The notes beneath the pieces were generated by a model. The model was given only the letters and a program-made list of their open reading frames with translations. It searched no databases and was not told the DNA's origin. A stretch of DNA of 64,000 nt from the NCBI GenBank assembly GCA_963581185.1, contig CAUZOB010000001.1, positions 1 to 64,000 on the forward strand, written 5' to 3'. A program made the position numbers and the translations under genes. Origin of the DNA: SAT2750 sp963581185. GTDB taxonomy: Bacteria; Planctomycetota; Planctomycetia; Pirellulales; Pirellulaceae. Of the stretch, positions 34,990 to 44,348 are shown in pieces (position 1 is the first letter of the stretch; each line of letters begins with the position of its first letter).

Positions 34990-36654
34990 CTAGTGATTAA
35001 ATCGGAACTCGGCTGAACACAGTATAGCCCGAGTTGCCTGGGCCAAGCCAGTTAAACGATCAGCAGCGAATGTATCCAGGAATTGAGCCATGGCCTGCCG
35101 CTCTTCGTCACGAGCTGGGCGCGACAGGACAACCAGGTACAGAGTGCTAATTGCGTCGTCGTTGGAAGCGGTCGCGTTCAATTGATCCAGCAAGTTGCCG
35201 TTGGCTGGCTCAAGCCAGCTGCTGAGCAGCTCGTTGTTCTCCAGGAACAAGGCCTGCTTGGCCGTGGGGCCGAAGGCCGAATTGGCAGAAGCGAAGACGT
35301 CAATGTAAGTAGTAACATGACTCTCCAGGGCCTTGTGGACGGCACGTTCCAGTTGCAGTGCCTGGTCCGCCTGCGCGGGGTCAAAGCCCTCGTTGTCCGC
35401 CGTCAGCTTGGCAAGCTCTGCCTGCCTGGTCTGCTCGATCAAGCCAACCGCCTGCATAGTCGACCAGGCCAGCTGTTCAGGGGTCAGTGGCTTGAGCGCG
35501 GAGCTGAGGTACAGCTGGGCTGCCGGGTCGCTCGCGTCCGCAGCCACTTCGCTACTCAACTGGTAGGTCTTGCTGAGTACCAGCTGGCGGACCAGGTAGC
35601 GGATATCGTAGTCGTGGTCGCGGAGGTCGTTTGCCAGCAGGTCCAGTAACTCTGGATGGGAGGGCGGATTGTCGGCGTGCATCATGTCGAGCGGCTCCAC
35701 AAGGCCGCGTCCCATCACCAGCGCCCAGAGCCTGTTAGCAATGTTCAACCGAAAAGCGGCGTTGTCATCGGCGATCATGGCCGGTGCCAGTTGCTGCCGG
35801 CGACTGTAACGCGGCACTCCGCGAGCCTTGTTGTCCGGCTTGGTCACGTACGGATCCTCGGCCGGCTTGGGATCCTCGATGGCTGGCAAATTAAGCAACT
35901 TCGGGACCGTGCTGTTCTCCTCGTTGGTGAAGACCGAGGTGAACTTCACGTCTCCTTCCGCTTTCTCACCGATCGAGGCCAGCTTGGAGTCCGGATCGGT
36001 GAACAGGTAGCTGCGTTTAATGAAGGCACTCAGGCCATAGTAATGCTGCTGAGGATAGTCGCCGATCGAGGGATGATCATGACATTGTGCACATTGCAGA
36101 TCGCGGCCAAGGAAGAAACGGCCGATGTCCCGTACCGTTTCGTCGACGTTGAGATTCCGGTCCAGCAGGAAGCGGGCCTGCCCTCGCGTGGCCTGCTCAG
36201 CACCGTCCGCTGATAACAACTCGCTCGCCAGCTGCTTCCAGGATTTATTCTGCAGGAAGGAACTGAACAGATAGTCCTGCCAGGCAGTCGGCTCGACATG
36301 TTTCTTCGGCAGCCGCTGCATCAACATCACGTCGAAAGTATGTTGCAAGCGAAGTGCATGCTGGGGAGTCGACAGCAGCTGATCGACCAGTTGTTCTCGC
36401 CGGTTGTCGGCGGGATTATTGAGGAATTCCTGGACTGCAGGGTGAGTCGGAATTCGGCCGGTCAAGTCGAGGTAGAGTCGCCGAACAAACTCAGTGTCGC
36501 TGGCTGGCGCTGCTAGCGTGTCCGCCATCTCACCCTGGGTTGCACGCACCAGCTGGTCAATTCGCTGGTGCAGCGGCGGCAGGTCCTGGGCCGGCGCGGA
36601 CTGTACCAGCAGCGCAGCGATAAGGAGACCGAGCAATGGCATGGAATTTTTCAT
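34990..36654 (-). CDS. DUF1549/DUF1553 family protein
   Basis: 554 residues with a signal peptide (MPLLGLLIAALLVQSAPAQ). The DUF1549 domain contains FVRRLYLDLTGRIPTHPAVQ near residue 57 and the CxxCH motif in LQCAQCHDHPSIGDYP. The DUF1553 part contains NRLWALVMGRGLVEPLDMMH and VLSKTYQLSS. Unlike the copy at 4396 it has no extra N-terminal PSCyt1 heme site. It is the first gene of the DUF1549-DUF1501-WD40-peptidase operon and is divergent from the D-aminoacylase gene at 36807, with 152 bp between starts. Confidence 0.93.
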   Translation of the reverse strand: MKNSMPLLGLLIAALLVQSAPAQDLPPLHQRIDQLVRATQGEMADTLAAPASDTEFVRRLYLDLTGRIPTHPAVQEFLNNPADNRREQLVDQLLSTPQHALRLQHTFDVMLMQRLPKKHVEPTAWQDYLFSSFLQNKSWKQLASELLSADGAEQATRGQARFLLDRNLNVDETVRDIGRFFLGRDLQCAQCHDHPSIGDYPQQHYYGLSAFIKRSYLFTDPDSKLASIGEKAEGDVKFTSVFTNEENSTVPKLLNLPAIEDPKPAEDPYVTKPDNKARGVPRYSRRQQLAPAMIADDNAAFRLNIANRLWALVMGRGLVEPLDMMHADNPPSHPELLDLLANDLRDHDYDIRYLVRQLVLSKTYQLSSEVAADASDPAAQLYLSSALKPLTPEQLAWSTMQAVGLIEQTRQAELAKLTADNEGFDPAQADQALQLERAVHKALESHVTTYIDVFASANSAFGPTAKQALFLENNELLSSWLEPANGNLLDQLNATASNDDAISTLYLVVLSRPARDEERQAMAQFLDTFAADRLTGLAQATRAILCSAEFRFNH

Positions 36655-36806
36655 CTGTATGCTGACTGACGACCCGAGGGGAGACCGTTATGGAACATGA
36701 CTATTTTAGCACGGTCTTGTTGGCTCAACCAATGCGTCTGGAATTCCACTATCATGAATAACTGCCCGCTCGCTCGCTTTCGTTCCTCCCGTTTACAAGG
36801 TGATTC

Positions 36807-38426
36807 ATGGCCATCCGCCATTCTTCCGTCGTTGCCCTGGTCGCTGTGCTGATTGTCCTGGCCGGAAACTGGACGCCCAATCCGGCTTATTCCCAGGCCA
36901 TCACTGCCGACGTGCTGCTCACGGGTGGCACCATTCATGACGGCAGCGGCAAGCCACCGCAGGTTGGAGATGTTGCCGTCCTCGATGGCAAGATTGTGGC
37001 GGTGGGAGAGTTTGAGCTGGAGAGTGCCGAGCTGGTGATTCCCTGCCAGGGGCTGATTATTACACCGGGCTTTATCGACCTGCACAATCACAGCGATTCG
37101 GTGATAATTCGCAGCGGCACGCGGGCCAATATGAACTTTGTCCTGCAGGGCTGCACCACGATTGTGACGGGGAATTGTGGCGCAGGACCGATTGATGTGC
37201 AGGCTTACTATGAAGAGATAGACAAGGCGGGAGCGGGTACGAATGTGGTGCACCTGTTGCCGCAGGGGAACCTGCGTCGAGAGGTGATCGGCAATGTCCG
37301 TCGGCCGGCCACGATGGATGAACTGGAAGAAATGCAGAAACTGGCTGCCAAGGCCATGCAGGACGGCGCCTGGGGTATGTCGACGGGACTCATTTATGTC
37401 CCCAGCTCCTACGCGGATACCGACGAGTTGATTGCCATTGCAGGCGTGATTGCAGAACATGGCGGGATCTATGCCAGCCATATCCGCGGCGAAGGTTCCG
37501 GCTTGCTGGACTCGGTAAACGAGGCGATGGCGATTGGCAAAGGAGCGAAGCTGCCGGTTCACGTCTCCCACTTTAAATCCTCAGGCCGCGACAACTGGGG
37601 ACTCGTACGAGTGGCAGTCGACCTGATCGGCAAGGCGCGGGCCGAGGGTCAGCAGGTGACGGCCGACCAGTATCCTTACCGGGCCTCCAGTACCTCGCTG
37701 GATGCGACCCTGCTGCCCTCTCGCATGCGCAGTGGCGGGCGAGAGGCAATGATCAAGCGGCTCGATGACGCCGAGCAGGGTGAGGCGATGGTGGCGGCTA
37801 TCAAGCGCAGCCTGGATAAACGCGATGGGGGTGAGTCGATTCGCATCGCGCGCTATGCACCCGGGAAAGAATGGGTCGGCAAGAACCTGGTGCAGATTGC
37901 AGAATTGGAAAGCAAGACGTCGCTGCAGATTGCCCTCGAGATTATTCGTGGCGGTGGTGCGGCGATCGTCAACTTCAGCATGGATGAGGAAGATGTCCGC
38001 TATGTGATGCGCGTCCCCTGGGTGGCCACAGCGTCGGACGGGCGGGCCTACCAGCCAGGTGCGGATCGACCCCATCCTCGCAATTATGGAACCTTTCCCC
38101 GCAAAATCGGCTACTACGGATACAAGCAGGGGAACCTCTCGCCGGAACAGGCGATTCGCAGCGCCACCGGCCTGCCGGCAGATATCCTGCAGATGACAGA
38201 CCGCGGATATATCAAGGTTGGGCAGTTTGCCGACCTGGCAGTCTTCGATGCAGAGGAATTAATCGATGCGGCAACCTTTGATGATCCCCATCAGTATTCC
38301 CAGGGCATGCGCTATGTACTGGTCAACGGCGTGCTGACCGTCTATCGCGGCACCGCAACCGGGGCCCTGGCCGGCAAGGCCCTGCGCTTCGCTGCCAGCA
38401 AAAAGCCAGCCGATGACCAGCGCTAG
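36807..38426 (+). CDS. N-acyl-D-amino-acid deacylase (D-aminoacylase family), secreted
   Basis: 539 residues, beginning with a signal peptide (SSVVALVAVLIVLAGNW). Amidohydrolase landmarks: VLLTGGTIHDGSG, metal-binding PGFIDLHNHSD (HxH variant HNH), YASHIRGEG, LPVHVSHFKSSG, and TASDGRAYQ. A C-terminal strand MRYVLVNGVLTVYRG closes the small beta domain. It is a paralog of the protein at 24363-26018 and shares the HPRNYGTFPRK motif (HPRNFGTFPRV there). An AAGGTG site 6 bases before the ATG fits a ribosome-binding site. It converges with the M20 gene at 38477. Confidence 0.9.
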   Translation: MAIRHSSVVALVAVLIVLAGNWTPNPAYSQAITADVLLTGGTIHDGSGKPPQVGDVAVLDGKIVAVGEFELESAELVIPCQGLIITPGFIDLHNHSDSVIIRSGTRANMNFVLQGCTTIVTGNCGAGPIDVQAYYEEIDKAGAGTNVVHLLPQGNLRREVIGNVRRPATMDELEEMQKLAAKAMQDGAWGMSTGLIYVPSSYADTDELIAIAGVIAEHGGIYASHIRGEGSGLLDSVNEAMAIGKGAKLPVHVSHFKSSGRDNWGLVRVAVDLIGKARAEGQQVTADQYPYRASSTSLDATLLPSRMRSGGREAMIKRLDDAEQGEAMVAAIKRSLDKRDGGESIRIARYAPGKEWVGKNLVQIAELESKTSLQIALEIIRGGGAAIVNFSMDEEDVRYVMRVPWVATASDGRAYQPGADRPHPRNYGTFPRKIGYYGYKQGNLSPEQAIRSATGLPADILQMTDRGYIKVGQFADLAVFDAEELIDAATFDDPHQYSQGMRYVLVNGVLTVYRGTATGALAGKALRFAASKKPADDQR

Positions 38427-38476
38427 CCGGTATCGGTGGGGCTTGATAGTGCTCATTCCGGTTCAGCCATCAACCA

Positions 38477-39970
38477 CTAGCGTATCGACTTGGGTACCGC
38501 CTGGCCCTTGGGAATCAGGCTGGAGTACTCCTTCTCCTGCATGCGATCGTCAAAGTCCGCCTGCGCTGCGACGATCGTCTGGGGATCTTCCAGCAGGTCA
38601 ATGATTGTGACCGCCAGTACCTTGGAGGCATAGACAATCCCCTTTTCCCCGATCGTCGATCCGATTGCCGCCACGTTTTGCCAGCTATGGCCAGGACTCT
38701 TGGCGACCATGCAGGAGGTGCGGATTCCGCTTGTTGGCACGTGCCAGCTGATGTCACCCACATCGGTCGAACCCTTGCCCGCTGCTGGTGCCAGCGGCGT
38801 CTCATGGATTGACTCGTCGATTGCCAGCGGAAACTCGGTACCGAACTGCTCGACCAGTGGAGCCTGCAGGCGCCGGGCAAACAGCTTCTCCTCGTCATTA
38901 AAAGTTGGTGCTCCGACCTGCCGCAGGTTCTTCTCCAGCAACTGGGCCAGCGGCATGTTCGGGATCAACTCGTGGCAATCGGTGTCGATTGTGACGGTCA
39001 TTGTGGTTTGCGTCATCAGGGCAGCGCCGCGGGCGATATCCTGCAGCCAGCGAAAGTTGAATTCCACATCCTTGTGGTCATCGGCGCGGCAAAAATACCA
39101 GACCGTGGCGGTCGGGGGGACCACGTTCGGCGCGCCGCCGCCGTCGATGATGACATAGTGCAGGCGGGCATCTTCCTTGATGTGTTCGCGCATGAAGTTG
39201 GCACCAATGTTCATCAGCTCCACTCCATCCAGCCCGCTGCGTCCAGTCTCGGGATTTCCGGACGCGTGTGCCGGCACGCCGGCAAAAGTGAACTTGGCCG
39301 ATACAAGTGCCTTGCTGCTACCGGCAATCGCCTCGTTCCTGGAACTCGGATGCCAGTGCAGGCAGACGTCGAGATCGTTAAATTGACCATCGAGCGTCAT
39401 GTAGACCTTGCCGATCACGGTCTCTTCGGCCGGAGTACCATACAGGCGCAGTGTGCCGGGGATGCCATGTTTTTCCATTGCTGCCTTGGCAGCCAATGCC
39501 GCTCCAAGTGCTCCCGTGCCAAGCCCGCTGTGTCCGCAGGCGTGCCCCGCGGCTCCTGGCTCGAGGGGGATCCGCTGCGGTGCTATCCGCTGGGACATGC
39601 CGGGCAGGGCATCGTATTCGGCCAGGATGCCAATCACCGGTTTCCCTGAACCAAAACTGGCAACAAAAGCGGTCGGCATATCAGAGATCCCGACTTTGAC
39701 CTCAAAGCCATTCTCCTTGAGCTTGCTTACCAGCAGCTCGCTGGAGCGGGTTTCCATCAATCCGACCTCGGCAAATTGCCAGATCGATTTATTCACCAGC
39801 TTGAGTTCGTCGCTGCGCTGCTCAACGTCGGCGATGGCCGTCTGCTGGCTGGGACGTAACTGGGCCTGGCAGGTTTCGCTGACCAGACTGCTGGCCAGCC
39901 AGGCCGCCAGGGCGATGGCGGGGACGTGGCGAAAGCAGGATTGACGGATGGTGGTGGCGCGCTGGTACAC
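38477..39970 (-). CDS. M20 family amidohydrolase/peptidase (AbgB-like), secreted
   Basis: I choose the GTG at 39970 (497 residues) over the first ATG at 40057: an AGGAG lies 7 bases before the GTG and the signal peptide (FRHVPAIALAAWLASSLV) then sits at the right distance. M20 features: the metal/catalytic region PVIGILAEYDALPGMS, GAAGHACGHSGLGTGALGAA, and a lid-domain stretch PAHASGNPETGRSGLD. The sequence is like AbgB and related p-aminobenzoyl-glutamate hydrolases, but here it is exported. It is likely to cleave an amide or N-acyl bond of an amino-acid conjugate. The exact substrate is unknown. Confidence 0.88.
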   Translation of the reverse strand: MYQRATTIRQSCFRHVPAIALAAWLASSLVSETCQAQLRPSQQTAIADVEQRSDELKLVNKSIWQFAEVGLMETRSSELLVSKLKENGFEVKVGISDMPTAFVASFGSGKPVIGILAEYDALPGMSQRIAPQRIPLEPGAAGHACGHSGLGTGALGAALAAKAAMEKHGIPGTLRLYGTPAEETVIGKVYMTLDGQFNDLDVCLHWHPSSRNEAIAGSSKALVSAKFTFAGVPAHASGNPETGRSGLDGVELMNIGANFMREHIKEDARLHYVIIDGGGAPNVVPPTATVWYFCRADDHKDVEFNFRWLQDIARGAALMTQTTMTVTIDTDCHELIPNMPLAQLLEKNLRQVGAPTFNDEEKLFARRLQAPLVEQFGTEFPLAIDESIHETPLAPAAGKGSTDVGDISWHVPTSGIRTSCMVAKSPGHSWQNVAAIGSTIGEKGIVYASKVLAVTIIDLLEDPQTIVAAQADFDDRMQEKEYSSLIPKGQAVPKSIR

Positions 39971-40183
39971 GGTGGCACTCCTGGGCAGAGACGGGATTAG
40001 TAATCCGGGACATGGATGAACGGTTGATAAGCTATGCGACGGACAGTGGGCCTGCAAATCCCAGCCTGACTCTCCAGCCAGAGCGAGTGGCCGGTTGCCG
40101 CATTATTTGATGTTCCTGCTTGCATCCGGAGCGGTCAGGTCTTCTACTCCCAGCATCCCAATACCTGAAAGGCCAGCGACATC

Positions 40184-41632
40184 ATGAAACTTCGCATACG
40201 GGTTCTCTCATCGGCTTTGCTTGGACTACTCTCTGTCGCCATACCACTTGCCGGTCAACAGCCTCGTTTTACACGGGCCAATGAAGAGCTGGGAATCGAG
40301 GGTCTCGGCGGTGGGGCAGCTGCCTGGGTCGACTTTGATAATGACGGATGGGTCGACCTCTACAGCGGCCGGCTCTGGAAGAATAACGAGGGGAAAAAGT
40401 TCACGCTGGTGGAAGCTCCGGCCGTGAGCAGCGATGGCACATGGGCCGACATCGACAACGACGGTGATGCCGACTTCTTCAGCTGGAGTGGTGCTGGAAA
40501 ACTGGTGCTCAATCTGGGCGACAAGGGTTTTCAGGATATCAGCGACAATCTGCCTGACCTGCCAACCAAGGTCAGTCTGGGTGCTGTCTGGGGCGATTTT
40601 AATGGTGACGGTTTCGTCGACCTCTACGTCGGTGGATACGAGAGTCCCAGCTACCTGACCGACGTGATGTACTTCAACAATGGCGACACGACGTTCAAAG
40701 AAGTCTGGCGGACCGTGGGGACCACCAAGCCGGCGCGTGGGATTACCACCGCCGACTATGACGAGGATGGCGACCTGGACATTTACGTCTCCAATTATCG
40801 ACTGGTTGGCAACATCCTCTGGCAGAACAACGGCAAGGGGGAATTTACGGACGTTGCAGTGGCGACCGGGACGGATGGTGATGGGGGCCTGGGTGCCTGG
40901 GGTCACACGATCGGGTCCTGCTGGGGTGACCTCGATAGCGATGGTCATATCGACCTGTTCGTCGGCAACTTCAGCCATCCACCGGCCTACCAGGATCGAC
41001 CCAAGTTTCTGCGCAACCTGGGGCCGGCGATGGGATTCAAATTTGCTGATCTGAGTGCCAATGCGGGACTTGCCTGGCAGGAGTCTTTCGCCTCACCCGC
41101 CCTGGGCGATTATGACAATGACGGCCTGCTGGATCTTTACTTCACAACGGTCTATGCCGTTGGCAGTGGTGGCATCCGCAATTACCCGGTGCTCTACCGG
41201 AACAGCGGCGAGTGGAAGTTTGCCAACGTCACCGCGGCAGAAGGTATTCCCAACCTGGCTCCAACTTACCAGGCAGCCTGGGCTGACTATGACAACGACG
41301 GCGACCTGGACCTGGTCAGCGCCGGACGCCTGATGCGTAACGACGGCGCGGTGGGCAACTGGCTCAAGGTTCGCCTGCTGGGTGGCGACGGCATCGATCA
41401 ATGGGCGATCGGTTCCCAGGTCCGCGTCCAGCTGGGCACGCGGGTGATCACCCGCCAGGTTGCTACAGCAACCGGGCAAGGGAACCAAAATCAGCGAACC
41501 TTGCATTTTGGACTGGGGGAGCATACTGGCCCTGTCTCTATCCAGGTGCGATGGAGCGACAATCGCGAGCTCAAGCTCGAAGAGATGCCGGGCAAGCTGA
41601 TCGTGGTCAAGCGTTCAGATCAGACAAAGTGA
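40184..41632 (+). CDS. secreted FG-GAP/VCBS repeat protein with ASPIC/UnbV domain (CRTAC1-like)
   Basis: 482 residues with a signal peptide (VLSSALLGLLSVAIPLAG). Many FG-GAP/VCBS repeats with calcium-binding Asp-rich loops are seen, such as DFDNDGWVDLY, DIDNDGDADFF, DFNGDGFVDLY, DYDEDGDLDIY, DLDSDGHIDLF and DYDNDGLLDLY, and these would make a seven-bladed integrin-like propeller. The last ~100 residues contain an ASPIC/UnbV-like segment (NWLKVRLLGGDGIDQWAIGS, LHFGLGEHTGPVSIQVRW). This is the CRTAC1 family. It is probably an extracellular or periplasmic Ca-dependent binding protein. It is divergent from the M20 gene. Confidence 0.93.
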   Translation: MKLRIRVLSSALLGLLSVAIPLAGQQPRFTRANEELGIEGLGGGAAAWVDFDNDGWVDLYSGRLWKNNEGKKFTLVEAPAVSSDGTWADIDNDGDADFFSWSGAGKLVLNLGDKGFQDISDNLPDLPTKVSLGAVWGDFNGDGFVDLYVGGYESPSYLTDVMYFNNGDTTFKEVWRTVGTTKPARGITTADYDEDGDLDIYVSNYRLVGNILWQNNGKGEFTDVAVATGTDGDGGLGAWGHTIGSCWGDLDSDGHIDLFVGNFSHPPAYQDRPKFLRNLGPAMGFKFADLSANAGLAWQESFASPALGDYDNDGLLDLYFTTVYAVGSGGIRNYPVLYRNSGEWKFANVTAAEGIPNLAPTYQAAWADYDNDGDLDLVSAGRLMRNDGAVGNWLKVRLLGGDGIDQWAIGSQVRVQLGTRVITRQVATATGQGNQNQRTLHFGLGEHTGPVSIQVRWSDNRELKLEEMPGKLIVVKRSDQTK

Positions 41633-41668
41633 TTTCGGTAGCAGGACTCCAGGGGAGCACCGTGTTTG

Positions 41669-43060
41669 ATGGTCAGTGTTTTTCATTTCGGCGCGGTTGG
41701 CGATGGCCAGGCAGATGACACCGAGGCCCTGCAGCATGCCCTCGACGCTGGCGACGGTGTGCTGGAATTGGACAAGGGAACGTACCGGATTCGTCGTACG
41801 CTGGTGATCGACCTGACCAGGCAGGGCTACGGAGCAGTCCTCGGTCGCGGCGGTACTTCCCGGATTGTGATGGACGGACCGGGCCCGGCAATCGAGATCA
41901 TTGGCGACCACCAGGGGACGGCGCAGCCCGGGTCCTACAAGGATCAGACCTGGGAGAAAGAGCGGTTTCCCACTGTCCAGGATGTGGAGATCCTCGGTCA
42001 GCATCCGCAGGCCGTCGGAATCGTGCTCCGTAAGACCACCAAGTGCGTGATCTCGCGCGTGCTGGTGCGAGAATGCCTGCATGGAATCCAGCTGGTCGAA
42101 CGAAACCGGGACTTCATCCTCTCCGACTCCCACCTGCTCAATAACCATGCGCACGGCCTGTTCTTCGACCGCTGCAACTTGCACCAGATCATTGTGCACG
42201 GCAACCATATCAGCTGGAACAAGAAGTCTGGTATCAAGTCACTTGACGGCGATGTACACAACCTGCAGATCACCGGCAACGACATCGAGTACAACAACAG
42301 CCCGGGCCTGGATGAATCGCCGCAGGGCGAACCGACCGGTGCCGAGATCTGGTTCGAGGCCACCGCTGGTGTGATCAGCGAGGTCACGATTGCCAGCAAC
42401 ACGATCCAGGCAACGGTTCAGCCCGGCGGTGCCAACGTTCGCATCTGGGGCAGCCCGGATGCCAGCCTCGAATCGAACCGCTTGATTGCCATCACCGGCA
42501 ACGTGCTTGGCAGCCAGTCGCGAGGGATTGAACTGAAGCATGGCAAGCGGATCACAATCACTGGCAACACGATTTACGACTCGGCTGAGCTCTCGATCGT
42601 GATGGAAGATTGTGGTGGTTTTGCAATTGCCGGCAACACGCTTGTCTGGCGCAGTGATGCCGATGCACCGCAGAGGGACGGAATCAAGCTGGTGCGGTGC
42701 AGTGCCGGTACTTTGACCGGACTGCAGTCCGAGCATCTTTGTTACGGGACCCCCGAGCGGGGTGCTGGAGTGACGCTTGAGCAATGCCACGACATAACCA
42801 TCGGCCACTGCCAGATTCTCGACCCGCAGGTGCGGGGTATCGAGTTGCTTGACTGTGTTCGCTGCCAGCTCTCGGCCAACTCTATCATCGACCGTCGCGA
42901 TCCACCCAGCATGCTGCAGGCAATTCGGTTACTCGGTGACTGCCGCGACAACCTGCTTCACAACAACATGCTAGGCGGCGCAGTGGACCAGGCGATCGTG
43001 CTCGCCGACGGTGCAGCGACGGTCAGAGGGAATCTTGACCTGGATCATCCGGCTGACTGA
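41669..43060 (+). CDS. right-handed parallel beta-helix protein (pectate lyase-like)
   Basis: 463 residues from the ATG at 41669; a TTG just before it is an alternative. No signal peptide is evident. The start, VSVFHFGAVGDGQADDTEAL, is the standard opening of the pectate-lyase superfamily (often FGA.GDG..DDT). Then come many beta-helix turns with IxGNxI-type units, such as LQITGNDIEYNN, IAITGNVLGSQ, ITITGNTIYDSA and FAIAGNTLVW. This fold is used by polysaccharide lyases, hydrolases and epimerases. No specific active site is recognised. Its 3' end overlaps that of the MFS gene at 43023 by 38 bp. Confidence 0.85.
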   Translation: MVSVFHFGAVGDGQADDTEALQHALDAGDGVLELDKGTYRIRRTLVIDLTRQGYGAVLGRGGTSRIVMDGPGPAIEIIGDHQGTAQPGSYKDQTWEKERFPTVQDVEILGQHPQAVGIVLRKTTKCVISRVLVRECLHGIQLVERNRDFILSDSHLLNNHAHGLFFDRCNLHQIIVHGNHISWNKKSGIKSLDGDVHNLQITGNDIEYNNSPGLDESPQGEPTGAEIWFEATAGVISEVTIASNTIQATVQPGGANVRIWGSPDASLESNRLIAITGNVLGSQSRGIELKHGKRITITGNTIYDSAELSIVMEDCGGFAIAGNTLVWRSDADAPQRDGIKLVRCSAGTLTGLQSEHLCYGTPERGAGVTLEQCHDITIGHCQILDPQVRGIELLDCVRCQLSANSIIDRRDPPSMLQAIRLLGDCRDNLLHNNMLGGAVDQAIVLADGAATVRGNLDLDHPAD

Positions 43061-44228
43061 GGTCATCCGTGAGGCTCTCTTCGATGGCGGGTAATGCCAG
43101 GCAGACGATGCTGCAGGCGACGCAGGCGGCCGCGAATACCCAGAACACCTGGTCCAGCATCTTGTTGTTTTGGTAGAGACGAATCAGGCCAGCCACCAGG
43201 ATCGAGGCCACACCCCAGCTGGCTCCCATCGTCAGGGAACTGGCAATCCGAGGCCCGCGCGGTATCAGCCGCTGTGCATAGCTAATGAAGACCGGCATGG
43301 CGATGCCCAGCAGCAGGCCTGCCAACAGGCAGAGGACGATCTTGCCGGCGTAGCTTGCGGGTCCAACCAGCACCACGAAGGGAGTGGCCAGCAGAGTCGG
43401 CAGCCAGAGCATGGTACGCTCCCAGCGCGAGCTGGCTACCAGGGCACAGATAATTGCGCCGGCACCGATCCCTGCCATGAAGGACGATTGCACCGGTCCG
43501 ATTTCATCCGTCGTGAGTCCCTCGGCTTCCAGCAGGTAGGCCAGCGTGAGCGGAATTCCCAGCGCCGGGATGATACGCAGCACTCCGCCGGCGAACAGCT
43601 TCAGCATGATCATGCCGCGTCCGGCAAAAATATCACGTATGCGAGGCGGGGTCTGCGATCCAGACTGCAAGGGAAACTGTCGTCCCTGGATGCCGAGTGC
43701 CACGATCAGCATCGCCGGCAGCGCCCAGACCAGGTGCCAGGCCAGGGTGGTGATGCCATCATAGGCAACCAGCTCGCCGGCATAGGTCGGCCCGACTGCC
43801 TGGCCGAGGTATCCACAGAGCGCAAAAATGGCCATCGCCCGACTGCGATTGTGAGGCAGCAGCGATCCTGCAGTGGCCGCTGCCTCAGGGTGAAAAGCGG
43901 CGATCCCCAGGCCGGCAATGAACAGAATCAGGCACATCAACCAGGTGGAGTGGATCCAGCCCAGCAATGCCAGACAGACAATCGAGACTACCGGACCAAA
44001 CCAGATCAGCCAGCGACATCGGACACGATCACCGAGATAGCCGAAGAGGATCTGGGCGAATGAATTCGTGGTGATCCAGCAGAGGTAGCCGATCGCCAGG
44101 AAGTCGCCACGGGCCATGCCCAGCTGGTCTTCCAAATTGGGCCAGATCGGATTCACTGTGGAAGCGATCGTATCGACTACGAAATGCCCAAAGGCCAGTA
44201 TGGCCAGCATCAGCGAGGCGTGTTTCAT
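43023..44228 (-). CDS. MFS transporter, Fsr-like (fosmidomycin-resistance type)
   Basis: 401 residues with about twelve membrane helices. The start, LMLAILAFGHFVVDTIASTV, and the segment LGIAAFHPEAAATAGSLLP resemble the Fsr subfamily (in which GLGSAAFHPEG is typical). It has the MFS loop FGYLGDRVRCRWLIW after helix 2. Fsr members export drugs or small molecules, but the subfamily has many unknown substrates. It lies divergent from the UxuA-like gene at 44349 with 120 bp between. A link to that sugar-acid enzyme is possible but not shown. Confidence 0.85.
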   Translation of the reverse strand: MKHASLMLAILAFGHFVVDTIASTVNPIWPNLEDQLGMARGDFLAIGYLCWITTNSFAQILFGYLGDRVRCRWLIWFGPVVSIVCLALLGWIHSTWLMCLILFIAGLGIAAFHPEAAATAGSLLPHNRSRAMAIFALCGYLGQAVGPTYAGELVAYDGITTLAWHLVWALPAMLIVALGIQGRQFPLQSGSQTPPRIRDIFAGRGMIMLKLFAGGVLRIIPALGIPLTLAYLLEAEGLTTDEIGPVQSSFMAGIGAGAIICALVASSRWERTMLWLPTLLATPFVVLVGPASYAGKIVLCLLAGLLLGIAMPVFISYAQRLIPRGPRIASSLTMGASWGVASILVAGLIRLYQNNKMLDQVFWVFAAACVACSIVCLALPAIEESLTDDLSQPDDPGQDSL

Positions 44229-44348
44229 CAGTAAGCTTTAGGGCGGGCAGCTAGTCGCCAATCGTGACGGGGATCATAATCGGGAGCAGCCAAAACAGAC
44301 GGCGGTGATCCACAGAGTGCACGGCATCATAACCAAGAGTACCTGATC

